DNA of 64,000 bases from Mauremys mutica (taxonomy: Eukaryota; Chordata; Testudines; Geoemydidae): contig NC_059075.1 of the NCBI RefSeq assembly GCF_020497125.1, positions 34,446,003-34,510,002 of the forward strand, given 5' to 3'. Positions 44,971 to 55,215 of this stretch are shown piece by piece. A model generated the notes under the pieces. The model saw only the letters and a program-made list of their open reading frames with translations, did not search any database and was not told the origin of the DNA. The first letter of the stretch is position 1; the number at the start of each line of letters is the position of its first letter. The position numbers and the translations under genes were made by a program.

Positions 44971-46423
44971 TCCTCTATGGAGTCTACTGTACCACTAGAG
45001 AAGTCTAAATAGGCAGTGTCTTATACAGTAACAGAACAATTCATTCTCTTGCTATTGCATCTTCTAGTGATGTGTTTGCCAGTCTCTGTAATGGGCCAGT
45101 CCAAAGCTCTGGGTTCAAATCCCATCCTCCAGCACATCCAAGAGTTCATAATCCAGATTTGATTTGTATGTCCTAGATCCTTCTCTAATTTCACAACCCT
45201 GTCCAGTGTAGTTTGTGTCCTTATGGTATCTTGTCAATCTTTGTTAAGTACCGGCAAATACAACTGCTGCTTAAGGAAAATCTCCAGCTATAAAGTTAAC
45301 TCATTTCTGTAGCTTTATTTCTCAACCAGGTTTCAATTACATATCTCTGCTGTCATTCCCATATGACCTGTTGCTAGGCCTCAGACCAAATACTCTTATC
45401 CTTCCTTCCCCTCACCAATCTTTTGCTCTGTATATTTCCCCAAGATTCACCAGCAGCCAAGCTATCAAAGAAATGACGTGAGATCTGACAGGAAGATCAT
45501 AAGCTTTCCCAACTGTCTGATTGCTGACTTCAGGATCCTTTCATTTGTCTTTTTCTCCTGGTAATGTCTTGATATTTGCCTTGGGAGGTGTAATCAGATC
45601 TTTTAATGCACTTTCAATCTGTGTGTCAGAGAAATGCAGGTAGCTCTTATTATGTATTGGAATTAATTAAACCCAGCTATGAGTTGTGCCCATCAGTGCT
45701 TCCATGTGTGATCTGCTGTTATAACAGGAATTATTCTGTCAGGCTTATAAATATTTTATTTTGAATTCAATTAGCTGATCAGTTTTAACGCACACCTACA
45801 ACTTTAAGAATAGGTTATTTCCATACATAAAAAAAACCAAATAAAGCTAATTAGAAATATGACCAGGGATATTGCTAAACAGAGTAACCACATATTAAGA
45901 GTTTGTTAAGATTTATCCCAATCTAATATGAATCGGATTGTGAGTTTTATGTTTTGCCATTATTTTCTATACTGTGGCACTTTATTGAGGGAGATTCTAG
46001 GGGCAGCCTTGGTCAGGGAGTTCAGCTGGCAGCCTGGCATGTATAGGAGTTGTCCATGGGGGGCAAACAGCCTAGGGGAAACAAGCAGTGCAGCGGAAAG
46101 TGGCCTTCACAAAGAAGTCTTATATAAAGCTGGGGGGGGGAATATATTGAGATTTTGAAAAAAAAAATTGCATCTTGAATTGGGATGAAAAATTGAAATC
46201 TCAAAAAACTTTTTCAGATTTCATTTACATTTCATTATGAGAGTCTGAAAGTTTCAAAGAGTATTCTGTGTATTTCATAACTCTACAGCATCTCAAAATT
46301 TGCAACAATCTATGCCTCACTCCATTACTGCTATGCCATCATTGATCATGTATTTTGATCTTGTGTGTTAAATTTCTTTGGCACAAGACTCCAGATTTAA
46401 ATCATAATCCCATCAACTGGTTA
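44971..46423. other. no gene recognised
   Basis: Mostly unique-looking. A G-run followed by an A-run at 46131-46168 is low complexity. No coding signal. Confidence 0.4.
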
Positions 46424-46765
46424 AAAATAAGAACATAAGAATGTCTATACTGGGTCAGACCAAAGGTCCATCTAGCCCAGTATCCTGTCTTCTGACAGTG
46501 GACAATGCCAGGTGCCCCAGAGGGAATAAACAGAACAGTAATCATCAAGTGATCCATCCCATCGCCCATTCCCAGCTTCTGGCAAATAGAGGCTAGGGAC
46601 ACCATCCCTGTCCATCCTGGCAAATAGCCATTGATAGACCTGTCCTCCATAAATTTATCTAGTTCTTTTTTGAACCCTGTTATAGTCTTGGTCTTCACAA
46701 CATCCTCTGGCAAATAGTTGTGTGAAGAAATATTTCCTTTTGTTTGTTTTAAACCTGCTGCCTAG
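46424..46765 (-). mobile_element. CR1/L3-like LINE 3' end
   Basis: Starts 'aagaacataagaatgtctatactgggtcagaccaaaggtcc', a highly characteristic turtle/bird CR1-type tail read in reverse. It continues with 'ccagaggg', 'gtgatccatccc', 'attcccagcttctgg' and 'tcttttttgaaccctgttatagtctt'. Well preserved, non-coding. The 103-codon minus frame here is a chance product of this tail. Confidence 0.9.
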
Positions 46766-47839
46766 TAAAATAGGATGTTATTAGTTCACCTACTACCAAT
46801 GTAAAGTGAACTGTGCAGTGTTATCTGAGAATTCTCAGTCTTTTCCTATGCTTAGAATAAGACATGATGGCAGAGTATCAGATATATGGTAACTGTTGAC
46901 AAATGCTGACATTTTAATGGAGACCACTGTCTACTAATAACATCCAAAATTCCACATGATTTGCTATGAGATTGTGAGGTCTGGAATGGTACACAATGCC
47001 TTTGATCCTGGTTAGAGGACTAGATTATGATGGTGTTACCTACACCTTTTCTGAATCCCCAAAGGGGCAGTGAAGCTCTGAAACATCATATACTCAGGTC
47101 AAATGCTAGAAGTGGCAAGATTGTATGTGATCACAGCATGAATTTTCACTGGTATAATACTAATAGCTGTCTGTTTCTTGTAAATACTGAACTGAATTCT
47201 TCCCCAAGTTCACCAGCAATCTCAATAAACGCTTATGTCTGACATAATAGGATGATGATCTAGTTCCAGTGAAAAAAGAATACTCTTTCCTTCCCTCCCT
47301 GAACTTTCACCAACACTCTGATGGAACGACATGTTGACTGATGTCTAAAAATTGTGCAGTTAATTCTCCTCCTCTCCGATAGTTTTCATTATATGTTGCT
47401 TTCGCACTTCCAGATTCCATCAGGGACCAGAATCAGAAGTGCCAAAATAATGCACTAAGGATCTTATTGCGGTATTTCTGGACGGACTAGAAAGAGGTAA
47501 AATCTAGATTTCTAGCTCAGGACTTTGCAGCTGCCTCCCCTCCCCTTCCTTCCTGTGCAGTGAAATCATACTGGTTCCTCTTTGGTTGGGCCCCTGCTAC
47601 ATTCACAGAGTTAGTAGCAGGATTATAAATATAAATATACCACAGCAACTCTGAATCAGAAAACAAAACAAAAAGCAAACAAAAATACCTGCTGTACTTC
47701 ACATATGCATGAGAATAGAGCCCAGAAATTCGTAACACATTCATGTGTAAAAATGGAGAATGGGCAATTTTAACATGCTGGAGAAAACTGCTGGAGGATT
47801 ATTGTACTCCCAAGAAAAAATATTGTATCTGAGCAGCAT

Positions 47840-48355
47840 GTGTTCAATATTTACAAACAGAATGAAAATGGAATGTTTGTTCAGCTGCTAATGGACCTGC
47901 AGCACTCCCCCAAAACTGTGAGCAGACTTCCTGAGGCCAGTGCATTTTGTGGGGAAACTGTAGGGGAGATTGTGAGTAATAAGATGAGACGAGGCTGGTT
48001 ATATAAAGACAAGTTGGGCTCTGCCTACAGTGCACGTGTATGTACAGTGAGGCAGCTGGACACCAGGCGGCAAAATAAGCAAAGCACTGACTGGTATTTA
48101 CTCAGATGCTGTCAAAAAGAGAGAGTGAGGCTCATGGACAAGTATGCAAAATCCAGCTGCAAAATATACATCTGTGCAAGTCGGCGGTATTCAAATTATA
48201 CCATGAGTGGTCCTGGAACTGTGTTTAGCGTGGAACACAAACACAAGAACATTATTAGGAATAAAGGACATGCAGAAAGCACCACATATATACCAGTGCA
48301 CAAGAATGTATGGCCAGAGAAATGCATGAGACAGACATATTTATTGACAAGCTGA
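47840..48355 (+). other. unexplained 171-codon open frame
   Basis: The longest frame in the window that is not in a recognised repeat. It starts MFNIYKQNENGMFVQ and ends RQTYLLTS. It has a basic, Lys/Arg-rich composition with scattered Cys and Tyr but no domain I recognise. No Kozak-like context, splice sites or polyadenylation context can be tied to it. It ends at a (GA)n microsatellite. It is most likely a chance frame; I would not call it a gene. Confidence 0.2.
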
Positions 48356-48378
48356 GAGAGAGAGAGAGAGAGAGAGAG
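48354..48378. repeat. (GA)n microsatellite
   Basis: Twelve uninterrupted GA units. Confidence 0.95.
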
Positions 48379-48960
48379 GAATAAATAACTCTGTATTGGG
48401 ATTCAGCTGAATTAGCTTGATTTCCAGTATATCACCCTAGCTAGTCAAGGGACAAACATTCATGATAGCCAGGATTGGATTTCCAATTAGGCACAGTCGG
48501 CAGGTGCATAGGGGCACTGGCATTCTAGAGGTGCCTAAAAGTTAAAAGTGGGTTAAAAGTTTCATTTTTTATGGAAAACATGAAGGTCAGCTGTAGGCAG
48601 GGGGTGGTCAAGATGCTGTGCCTAGGGACGCATAAGGTATAAATCCAGCCCTGATGACAGCAACAATAAAATTACCTCCCTGAAGACCTAAATAATGCAT
48701 TTTTTCCTAAAAATGACATTCAAATCTTTATCTACAGCAGTTTGGCAGCCACTGTAGTTAACATTGCACAGTGTTTTCTATTTTCACCATTATGTTTCCA
48801 TGTATACAGAATAAAATATGTGCTGTCATTAAGAAATGACTTATGGATTGAAGAAAACAACGAGAAAAACCTCCAAGAGAGCACAGTGTGTGTCTTTCGC
48901 TAAGCTGCCACAGATTGGGGAACAAAATGGAGTCTGCACATACTGAGAATTCATAGAAAT

Positions 48961-49263
48961 CAGGGGCGGCTCCAGGCACCAGTGCAGCAAGCGTGTGCCT
49001 GAGGCGGCAAGCTGCGGGGGGCGGCCTGTCAGTCACTGTGAGGGCGGCAGTCAGGCAGCCTTCCGTGGTGTTTCTGTCGGAGGTCCGCCAGTCCCGCAGC
49101 TTTGGCGGTAATTCGGAGGCAGATATGCCGAAGATGCAGGACCGGAAGATCACCCACAGAACCGCCGCCGAATCCACGTGACCAGCGGACCGCCCGCAGA
49201 AACGCTGCCAAAGGCTGCCTGACTGCTGTGCTTGGGGCAGCAAAAAACATAGAGCTGCCCCTG
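48961..49263. mobile_element. GC-rich hAT MITE, copy 4 of 4
   Basis: Starts CAGGGGCGGCTCCAGGCACC and ends ATAGAGCTGCCCCTG. Both flanks read ATAGAAAT (48953-48960 and 49264-49271), a perfect 8-bp duplication. At 303 bp it resembles copy 2 at 20300 in its right part ('tgctgtgcttggggcagcaaaa'). The 224-codon minus-strand frame at 48758-49432, the longest in the window, runs through it and is explained by its composition. Confidence 0.93.
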
Positions 49264-51329
49264 ATAGAAATGTAAGGAAGGCTCTGATTTTCCAGTGGCA
49301 GCTGCAGGGAGCTGGCTGTAGCTCCCTGATCCTCAGCTTCTTGGCGCTGGTGAAAGTTAGAGCAGCAGGTAACCTGCAGTGCTTACACCAATGGGGGCTA
49401 ATGGAGCTTGGCACCACTGTACTCTCCCCCATCCCCCAGTCTGACCCTGCCTCCTCTTTTTGATGGGTTTTGGGGGAACTTACAATGGCAAAATGTGAAC
49501 TTAGTAGAGTGGAGTGGAGTATCAGGTCCTAAAGGTGCATTATCCAGAAACAAAGAAAGAAAGCAAAGCCTCACACTTTCATAGCTCCATACATTTTACT
49601 AATGCTCAGGGTTCTGCCACATAGCATTTCACCTTTCAGGATGAAATTTGCCAGATTTATTTTATTTATTTATTTGTTTGTTTATATGTGAAAGTTGGAA
49701 CAACAAAACTAAGTGTTATTTTTGAGAATAAGAGTTAAAATATGCAATTTGAAAATAATAGAAATGAATGTGATATTTTGTGTGGAATAGATTTAGTGCC
49801 ACTTACAGATAAGGGCTTGTTGTTGAAAAGTGGCGGATGAATGTACTCTATTCTCTATTGCAGTGTATTATTTGAGAACCAATATATGATAATGGAATTA
49901 AAGACTGCATTGCAATGCACAAATACAAAGGAGCAGAAGATTGTATGTGGGCCCTTAATTTTATAACTATCTGACTTTTGAGTGCTTAATCATACAATCT
50001 TAGTGTTATATCATGGCTACACACAATGCCCCGGGGCAACCCAGGAGAGATTGTAACTAAGCTGAGCCAAGGCAGGAATATTCTATGTCGAGTCTACATT
50101 GCATGACTCGCCGGCATAGCAGCAGCACCAGGTACATTGGGGATACAAAGCCAAGGCTTTGTCTGCTCCTCTTGCCCTCCCATTCATTCCTGTCCTCTGC
50201 AGAGCCTGCTCCTACTTCCAGCTGCTTTTCTGGCACAAGAGGGTAAGGGGCGCCTTAAATTCCTCATGCTGTTGTGCAACAATTTGTCCCTTCATTTTTC
50301 CTAATGATGTCTGTATGTTTCCCGTGCAGAAAGTAGATTTGGGGCCTAAAAAGATTAACACTGTCAGTAAGAAATTCATGGTTAAGCCACAAGAAATAAC
50401 CACAGGAGATTGATGTCACCTGCATTTTTTTCTAATAAGAATATTGATCTCACCCTGCAATAATGATAGGGTTACAAAAAAGCCCATATGCAGAAATTTG
50501 AATGGCCAAGAAAATTGCACCCTATAAATCTATTATAAATATACATGTATTTTATTTGAGTGCTTTGTATGTCAGATTCCAAGATCCAAATTAGAAGTAT
50601 CATCCATTATGGGCATTTATCTTGTTGTGAACCACAGATTTATTGGGTATTCAGAACAAATCTTACACAATATGAGGCAACAGCAACATTTAATATATGG
50701 CAAGAAAATTTATGATACAAAATTGTAAGGCATAAATATGTCTAGGGGGAAAGTGAGAGCTTATTGAGGAGGCATCAAGAAAACAAGAGAGACAAAAATG
50801 GGCAAGTGAGGTTTGCAAAGTAAACAAGAGACAGGGGCTGACTTTGTGTCCTTATACTGTGAATGGAAAAGGAGCATGAGGATAAGGAGATTACTCAAAG
50901 TCTACAAGTATAATCCACTAGGTAGTGTGGGTTACAGGTCCCCTCTGTGCTGATCCACATGGGATCTGAGTTATTACGGCCCCAGCTATTGAAATTTGAC
51001 TCTTGAGTTCAAGCACAGCTATTCATTCTCTTAGGTCTGTAGATCAACAGTTCATCCCTCATATGTCAGCCAGGAGACCTGTTGTCACACAAGCTCAAAG
51101 CTAACTAAGAAAACTCACATAAGTGATAATGTACAATTCTCAACAAGGAGGGCCAAGTCAAACAACTTGTTGTTCTTCAAAGCATTGAGAAGTTTAGACA
51201 AAACGTTTAATTAGGGTTTTCTGTGGTGCAGAGGGGAGAAAGAAACATTTTATATTCTGCAATGTTTCTCAGATGCAGCCACCACGGGCTTTTCTTGCGG
51301 CCATAGCCTCCTGGATGGTAAATGAAGAG
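49264..51329. other. no gene recognised
   Basis: Unique-looking DNA with a (TTTA)n-like patch at 49656-49684. A short plus frame at 50159-50413 has no motif. Confidence 0.4.
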
Positions 51330-51690
51330 GATGTAAAGCAGCAGCCCTCCCCTGGGGCTGCAAGCAGTGCTTGGGCCCCGGCCGCCTGTGGAGACAGAAA
51401 AGCTGGAGGAACAGCCAGCCAGTGTGTGTTCCCTACCTTACCAGGGTGGAGGGGTTGGGCTTCAGCCCCGGGCTGGTGGGTGGCAGACTCCACCCATGGG
51501 GCTTTGGGCTCCATCCTCAGGCACGGGGGTTTGGGCTCCATTCTCTGGCTGTGAGGTGATGGGCTCTGGCCCCAAGCTCACCCTCCCCAATCACCCGTGG
51601 CCCCTGCCGCCCCCATGCCCCATCGCATCACTGTCTCTGTAACCACTTCCCCATCCGGGGCTTAATTTGTCTCTGGGCTTGCCAGGACTG
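51330..51690. other. GC-rich block, probable repeat
   Basis: A GC-rich island-like stretch with repeated GGGCTTYRGGCTCCA-like phrases ('gctttgggctccatcctcagg', 'gggtttgggctccattctc'). Open frames of 60-93 codons on both strands come from its composition. It is followed directly by the inverted repeat at 51691-51756, so it may be the interior of one element. Confidence 0.4.
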
Positions 51691-51756
51691 AGTAAGTCTG
51701 CTGTGAAACATGATATTTGTATGTTTGTTAATATCACATTTCAAAGCAGACTTACT
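51691..51756. repeat. 27-bp inverted repeat
   Basis: AGTAAGTCTGCTGTGAAACA with TGATATT (51691-51717) pairs with 51730-51756 with 3 mismatches across a 12-bp spacer. It borders the GC-rich block and may be the end of an unclassified element. Confidence 0.85.
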
Positions 51757-53211
51757 AGCTAGCAAGTCTTGGAAAAAAAGCAACCAAAAACAAAGAAAAA
51801 GAAATAATAAGAAAAAAAGACAAGAACGTACAAAGCACTTTGTGTTTCTGTTCTGTTTAGGTCCAGCAAAGAATAGAGACTGTACATTATTTTTATTACT
51901 GAGTCTGCTAAAAAAACCCTACATAAATAAAATACAATGATTTGGACATGTATATGTGCATATTTATTTGTTTTTCCTAAATTTAAGTATTTTAGGAAAA
52001 ATTGTCAGAGCGGCCACCAGCAAGAGTTGATGGTTGCACTCTGAGGCCACCAAAAATGTTTTGTGAGAACGCCTATGGTAATTCCTCAAAGGTACTAATT
52101 TTCTACAGAAGACGTTATAGTTCCTATAAGGGAGCAAAGCCAAGTATGTCCATGCTAAAACTGTGCTATAGCCACTTGACTGTGGGGTCTATTTGTCTGC
52201 GTCATTTAGGTATTTATATTGTGCTTCACAGAACCATAGAAGGCCTTCACCCTGCTTCACTACTACTAAATTCCACTGCCAAGCTGTCCCACGTGGAGCA
52301 GTCTCTACCCTGTGTGGGCAGTATGGGCTTCCTTCTCTTTGCCAGCTCTACAGCTGGCCATGCTGCACACAGTGAAAATACAGTGGCACAGCTACATTTT
52401 CGTGGCCCCCTACACTTCTTGGAGAATGACACAGTCTGTGCCTCCATCACCTGCTTTTTTCACCTGTTTCTCCATTTTATATATTAAAGAATATAAACAG
52501 TATAATATATATATATCTATACTTTGATGATCCATCCTGATTAGTCCCATTCCCTTTATGCTTTCACCTCATCTCCTCCTTTGTCCCTTTCTACTTTGCA
52601 ATGATTTTTGTTTTGTTTTGTTTTGACTGTTTAAAATTTAAAAAAAAATGAAAACAGAGAATTTGTAGTTAGTAAAATAAAATAATTTCCTACTAATGTA
52701 CTCATTTAATTTTAACAAAATCACAATTACAAACAATTTGGGTTCAACTATACACTGTAATGAAAAATGTTAGTGTCTTCCGGTGTGCCCAGTTTCTCAT
52801 AAATTAAAATAATTTATATGAAGTGAATTTTTCTGGTTTTTATATTTGCGTAGTCTTTTCATAATTCAGTGAAATCTAAATTTTTTGCAATGGTACTTTC
52901 AATTGAAATGAATTCGAGTCCTGACAAACAATTTTGAGACATGGTGGACCACAAATAATTTTTTAGTAATTTCAGTTTTGAGAAACCGCACTCCCCAGAA
53001 GCCACTGATACTGGTAATGTTAAAAGAATGCATAATGCTATAGCAGTGTTTGGAGTGAAAAAAATAATTTCTTGCTATAAATTCTAATACTTTTAGAGAT
53101 CTTGTTTTGAACTGTCTAGTCAACAGGAAGCAGTACTCACAACTGACAGCTCACTTAGTTCATTTTTAAGGTGCAATACTAATATCTATCTTAACAGTTA
53201 TCTAGACTCTA
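51757..53211. other. no gene recognised
   Basis: AT-rich, with an A-rich patch at 51768-51825 and (TA)n at 52503-52516. The 161-codon frame at 52002-52487 has no recognisable domain. Confidence 0.4.
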
Positions 53212-53343
53212 AGACCACATCATTATCACCATTTTATACAGATTATGTAATTAAAGTGAAGTGATTTGCTCAAGAATATGCAGTGAGCAAATGACAAAGC
53301 TGGTGGTAGATTCCAGACCTCCTGAATCCCCTGGCTTGTGTCT
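53212..53343 (-). mobile_element. MIR-like SINE
   Basis: 'cattatcaccattttataca', 'gtgaagtgatttgctcaagaatatgcagtgagcaaatgac' and 'cagacctcctgaatcccctggc' are the MIR core and flank in minus orientation. Truncated at both ends. Confidence 0.75.
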
Positions 53344-54734
53344 TAATTTGTCTTGAGGTTGCTGGAAACAAAGGCTTACCTAAAGTTTGTGCACTGTATA
53401 GGCCTGAAACCTTTATTAATGGAAAAGAAATCAAGAAAAATACAGGTCTCTAAAATTAAATAATTAACACAAACCACTCTGCTGGTGGTGTCAGCATTAA
53501 TTACATCATGCCCAGAAGGGCCACTTTCCTAAGGGGTATGTTGGCCAATTTTAAACTACTCCATTTGCTTGGACTTGGTCTATGCTACATGTTATGAAAC
53601 ACCTGCCCTTTTCCAAACCTAACAGGCTCATTTTTAATTCACCAAAAAAACATGGTTTTCAGTGTCAGGAAATGGGTAAATCTTTTAAAGGAATTTTTCA
53701 TCTACTAAAGGGGTATTACTTTAAAACATGACTGACATCTGTGAGTGGCCAGATGCATTAATATATTTCTTCCAGTTTCAACTGGTAGTAGGTAAAGTCA
53801 TAAAAAATACATAATTGTTAGAATCCACTGTAGGGAGCTTTCAGGAGAGCAGAGTACCACACATTTACGTATACACATCTGCCAGTTTATTTAAGTTCAT
53901 GTTGCATAAATACCCCGGGGCATAATGTGGGAAAGAGAAAGGAAGCTCATGGATAAAGCTTACTCTTTTTCACTCTGCAATGCTCAGCTCATCTCCTCTG
54001 GGCTGTAAATTCCAATATTATATATGCATATTTTATAGCCGTGTATAAAATGAGGACTTCAGAGTTGGATATAGTTTCTGAGTAAAGAGTTATTATGGCA
54101 AATTCAATGATTTTCTGCATCTAAAATCTTACTGAATGTAACTACACTTATTTAGCTGTTTTAAAAATTAAAAATAGCCTCAAGTTTCTCTCTCTATATA
54201 TATATAGATATACATAATTGAAAACTTCTGTTTTTATTTTCACTTAGCAGAATATCTGGAGGCTGATCATTTGGGGAATGGAAACTTTTCTAGGGTGTTA
54301 GCATTGACTGATGAGCCGACTCATAAATGCCAAGGGCATGAAGGGCAGATGTCTGAAAGTCATTTAGTTCTTGTGTGACTCGTTAATGAAATGACAAGAG
54401 GTTCCCCCTGTCAGTTATTGCATTCTGGTTTCATCCCAGCGAGTTCTGATTCAACCATGTCCGCTTGGAAAAACATGAAGATGCATAAATTAAACATCTA
54501 TCTGTTTAATAATATTCCTTTCCCTCATACACAACCCCTTATTATTTGCCTGACAAACAATATACTAAGACATTATCATCTCTCTTGATACTAAGTAAAG
54601 AGAAACATGTTTTAACAATATATCTGGGAATGGACGCCTGATCTGTTGGCCTAAAAGACGATATATTTATGAGACTGGAATTTTTAAATGTGTAAACAAC
54701 AAAACAATTAGAGTTGGTCAGATTTTTTTTTTCA
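53344..54734. other. no gene recognised
   Basis: AT-rich unique-looking DNA with a short (TA)n at 54196-54208. Confidence 0.4.
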
Positions 54735-55215
54735 GAAAAGAGTTTGACTTGGTGGTGAAATATTGAAAACTGAAATATTTTGACCAAAAAGTGAAATATT
54801 TTGATTCCAAAATGCCTTTTCAGTGTTCATGGGAGCTGTAATTTGGGTGCCTCATGCTCCCATTCTTCACTGTAGGCTGGGCTCTTTGGTGTTTTTCAGA
54901 ATGTATCACAGTCTTCCCTCTTGGTGAAGGGAAGTGTTATAGCATGTGAGTCCTTGGCTTCAGTGCATCATGGATACCCTGGCCCAAAGAGGAGAATGAG
55001 GACCTGAGGGAAATGAACTACAGCTTCTATGAGACACCACAGTGGCATGTCTGATTTAAATTTTAAAAAATGGCCAAAATATTTCAGTTTTAGGTTTTCA
55101 GGAATTCAATTTCTCAATGACATATCAAAGATTTCTAAGGAAATAAGACATTTTTTGGAAGGAAAAAAAAGGTTAAAACCCTAATTTTTTGTCAAAAAAC
55201 AGTTTTGACAGAAAA
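54735..55215. repeat. ~500-bp foldback element, copy 2 of 2
   Basis: Aligns with 34656-35175 in the same orientation: 'gtgcctcatgctcccattctt' against 'atgcctaatacttccattctc'; 'ctcttggtgaagggaagtgt' against 'ccttttggtgaaggcagata'; 'gaactacagcttctatgagacacc' against 'gaactacaaatcccatgaggcacc'. The arms 'gaaatattttgattccaaaatg' and 'aaaatggccaaaatatttcag' pair. Older or more diverged than copy 1. Confidence 0.75.

Larger units (their letters stand above)
46766..48960. other. no gene recognised; longest non-repeat frame inside
   Basis: Contains the 171-codon frame at 47840-48355 followed by a (GA)n tract at 48354-48378. No repeat family is evident in this region. Confidence 0.4.

Noticed and set aside
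45105..45130. Near-perfect Pol III B box (GGGTTCAAATCCC)
   Set aside because: No A box at a proper distance and no tRNA-like fold around it.
46402..46713. 103-codon minus frame starting MPEDVVKTKT
   Set aside because: It is a translation of the CR1/L3-like tail found in very many copies in reptile genomes.
48758..49432. Longest open frame in the window (224 codons, minus)
   Set aside because: It runs through a GC-rich hAT MITE with perfect target-site duplication, and its central residues are a translation of that repeat.
50195..50245. Possible small exon between 'ctctgcag' and 'gggtaagg'
   Set aside because: Splice-like words occur by chance this often; no open frame of note, no partner exons.
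52002..52487. 161-codon plus frame
   Set aside because: No recognisable domain, no exon-like flanks, and ordinary composition; chance is the simplest explanation.
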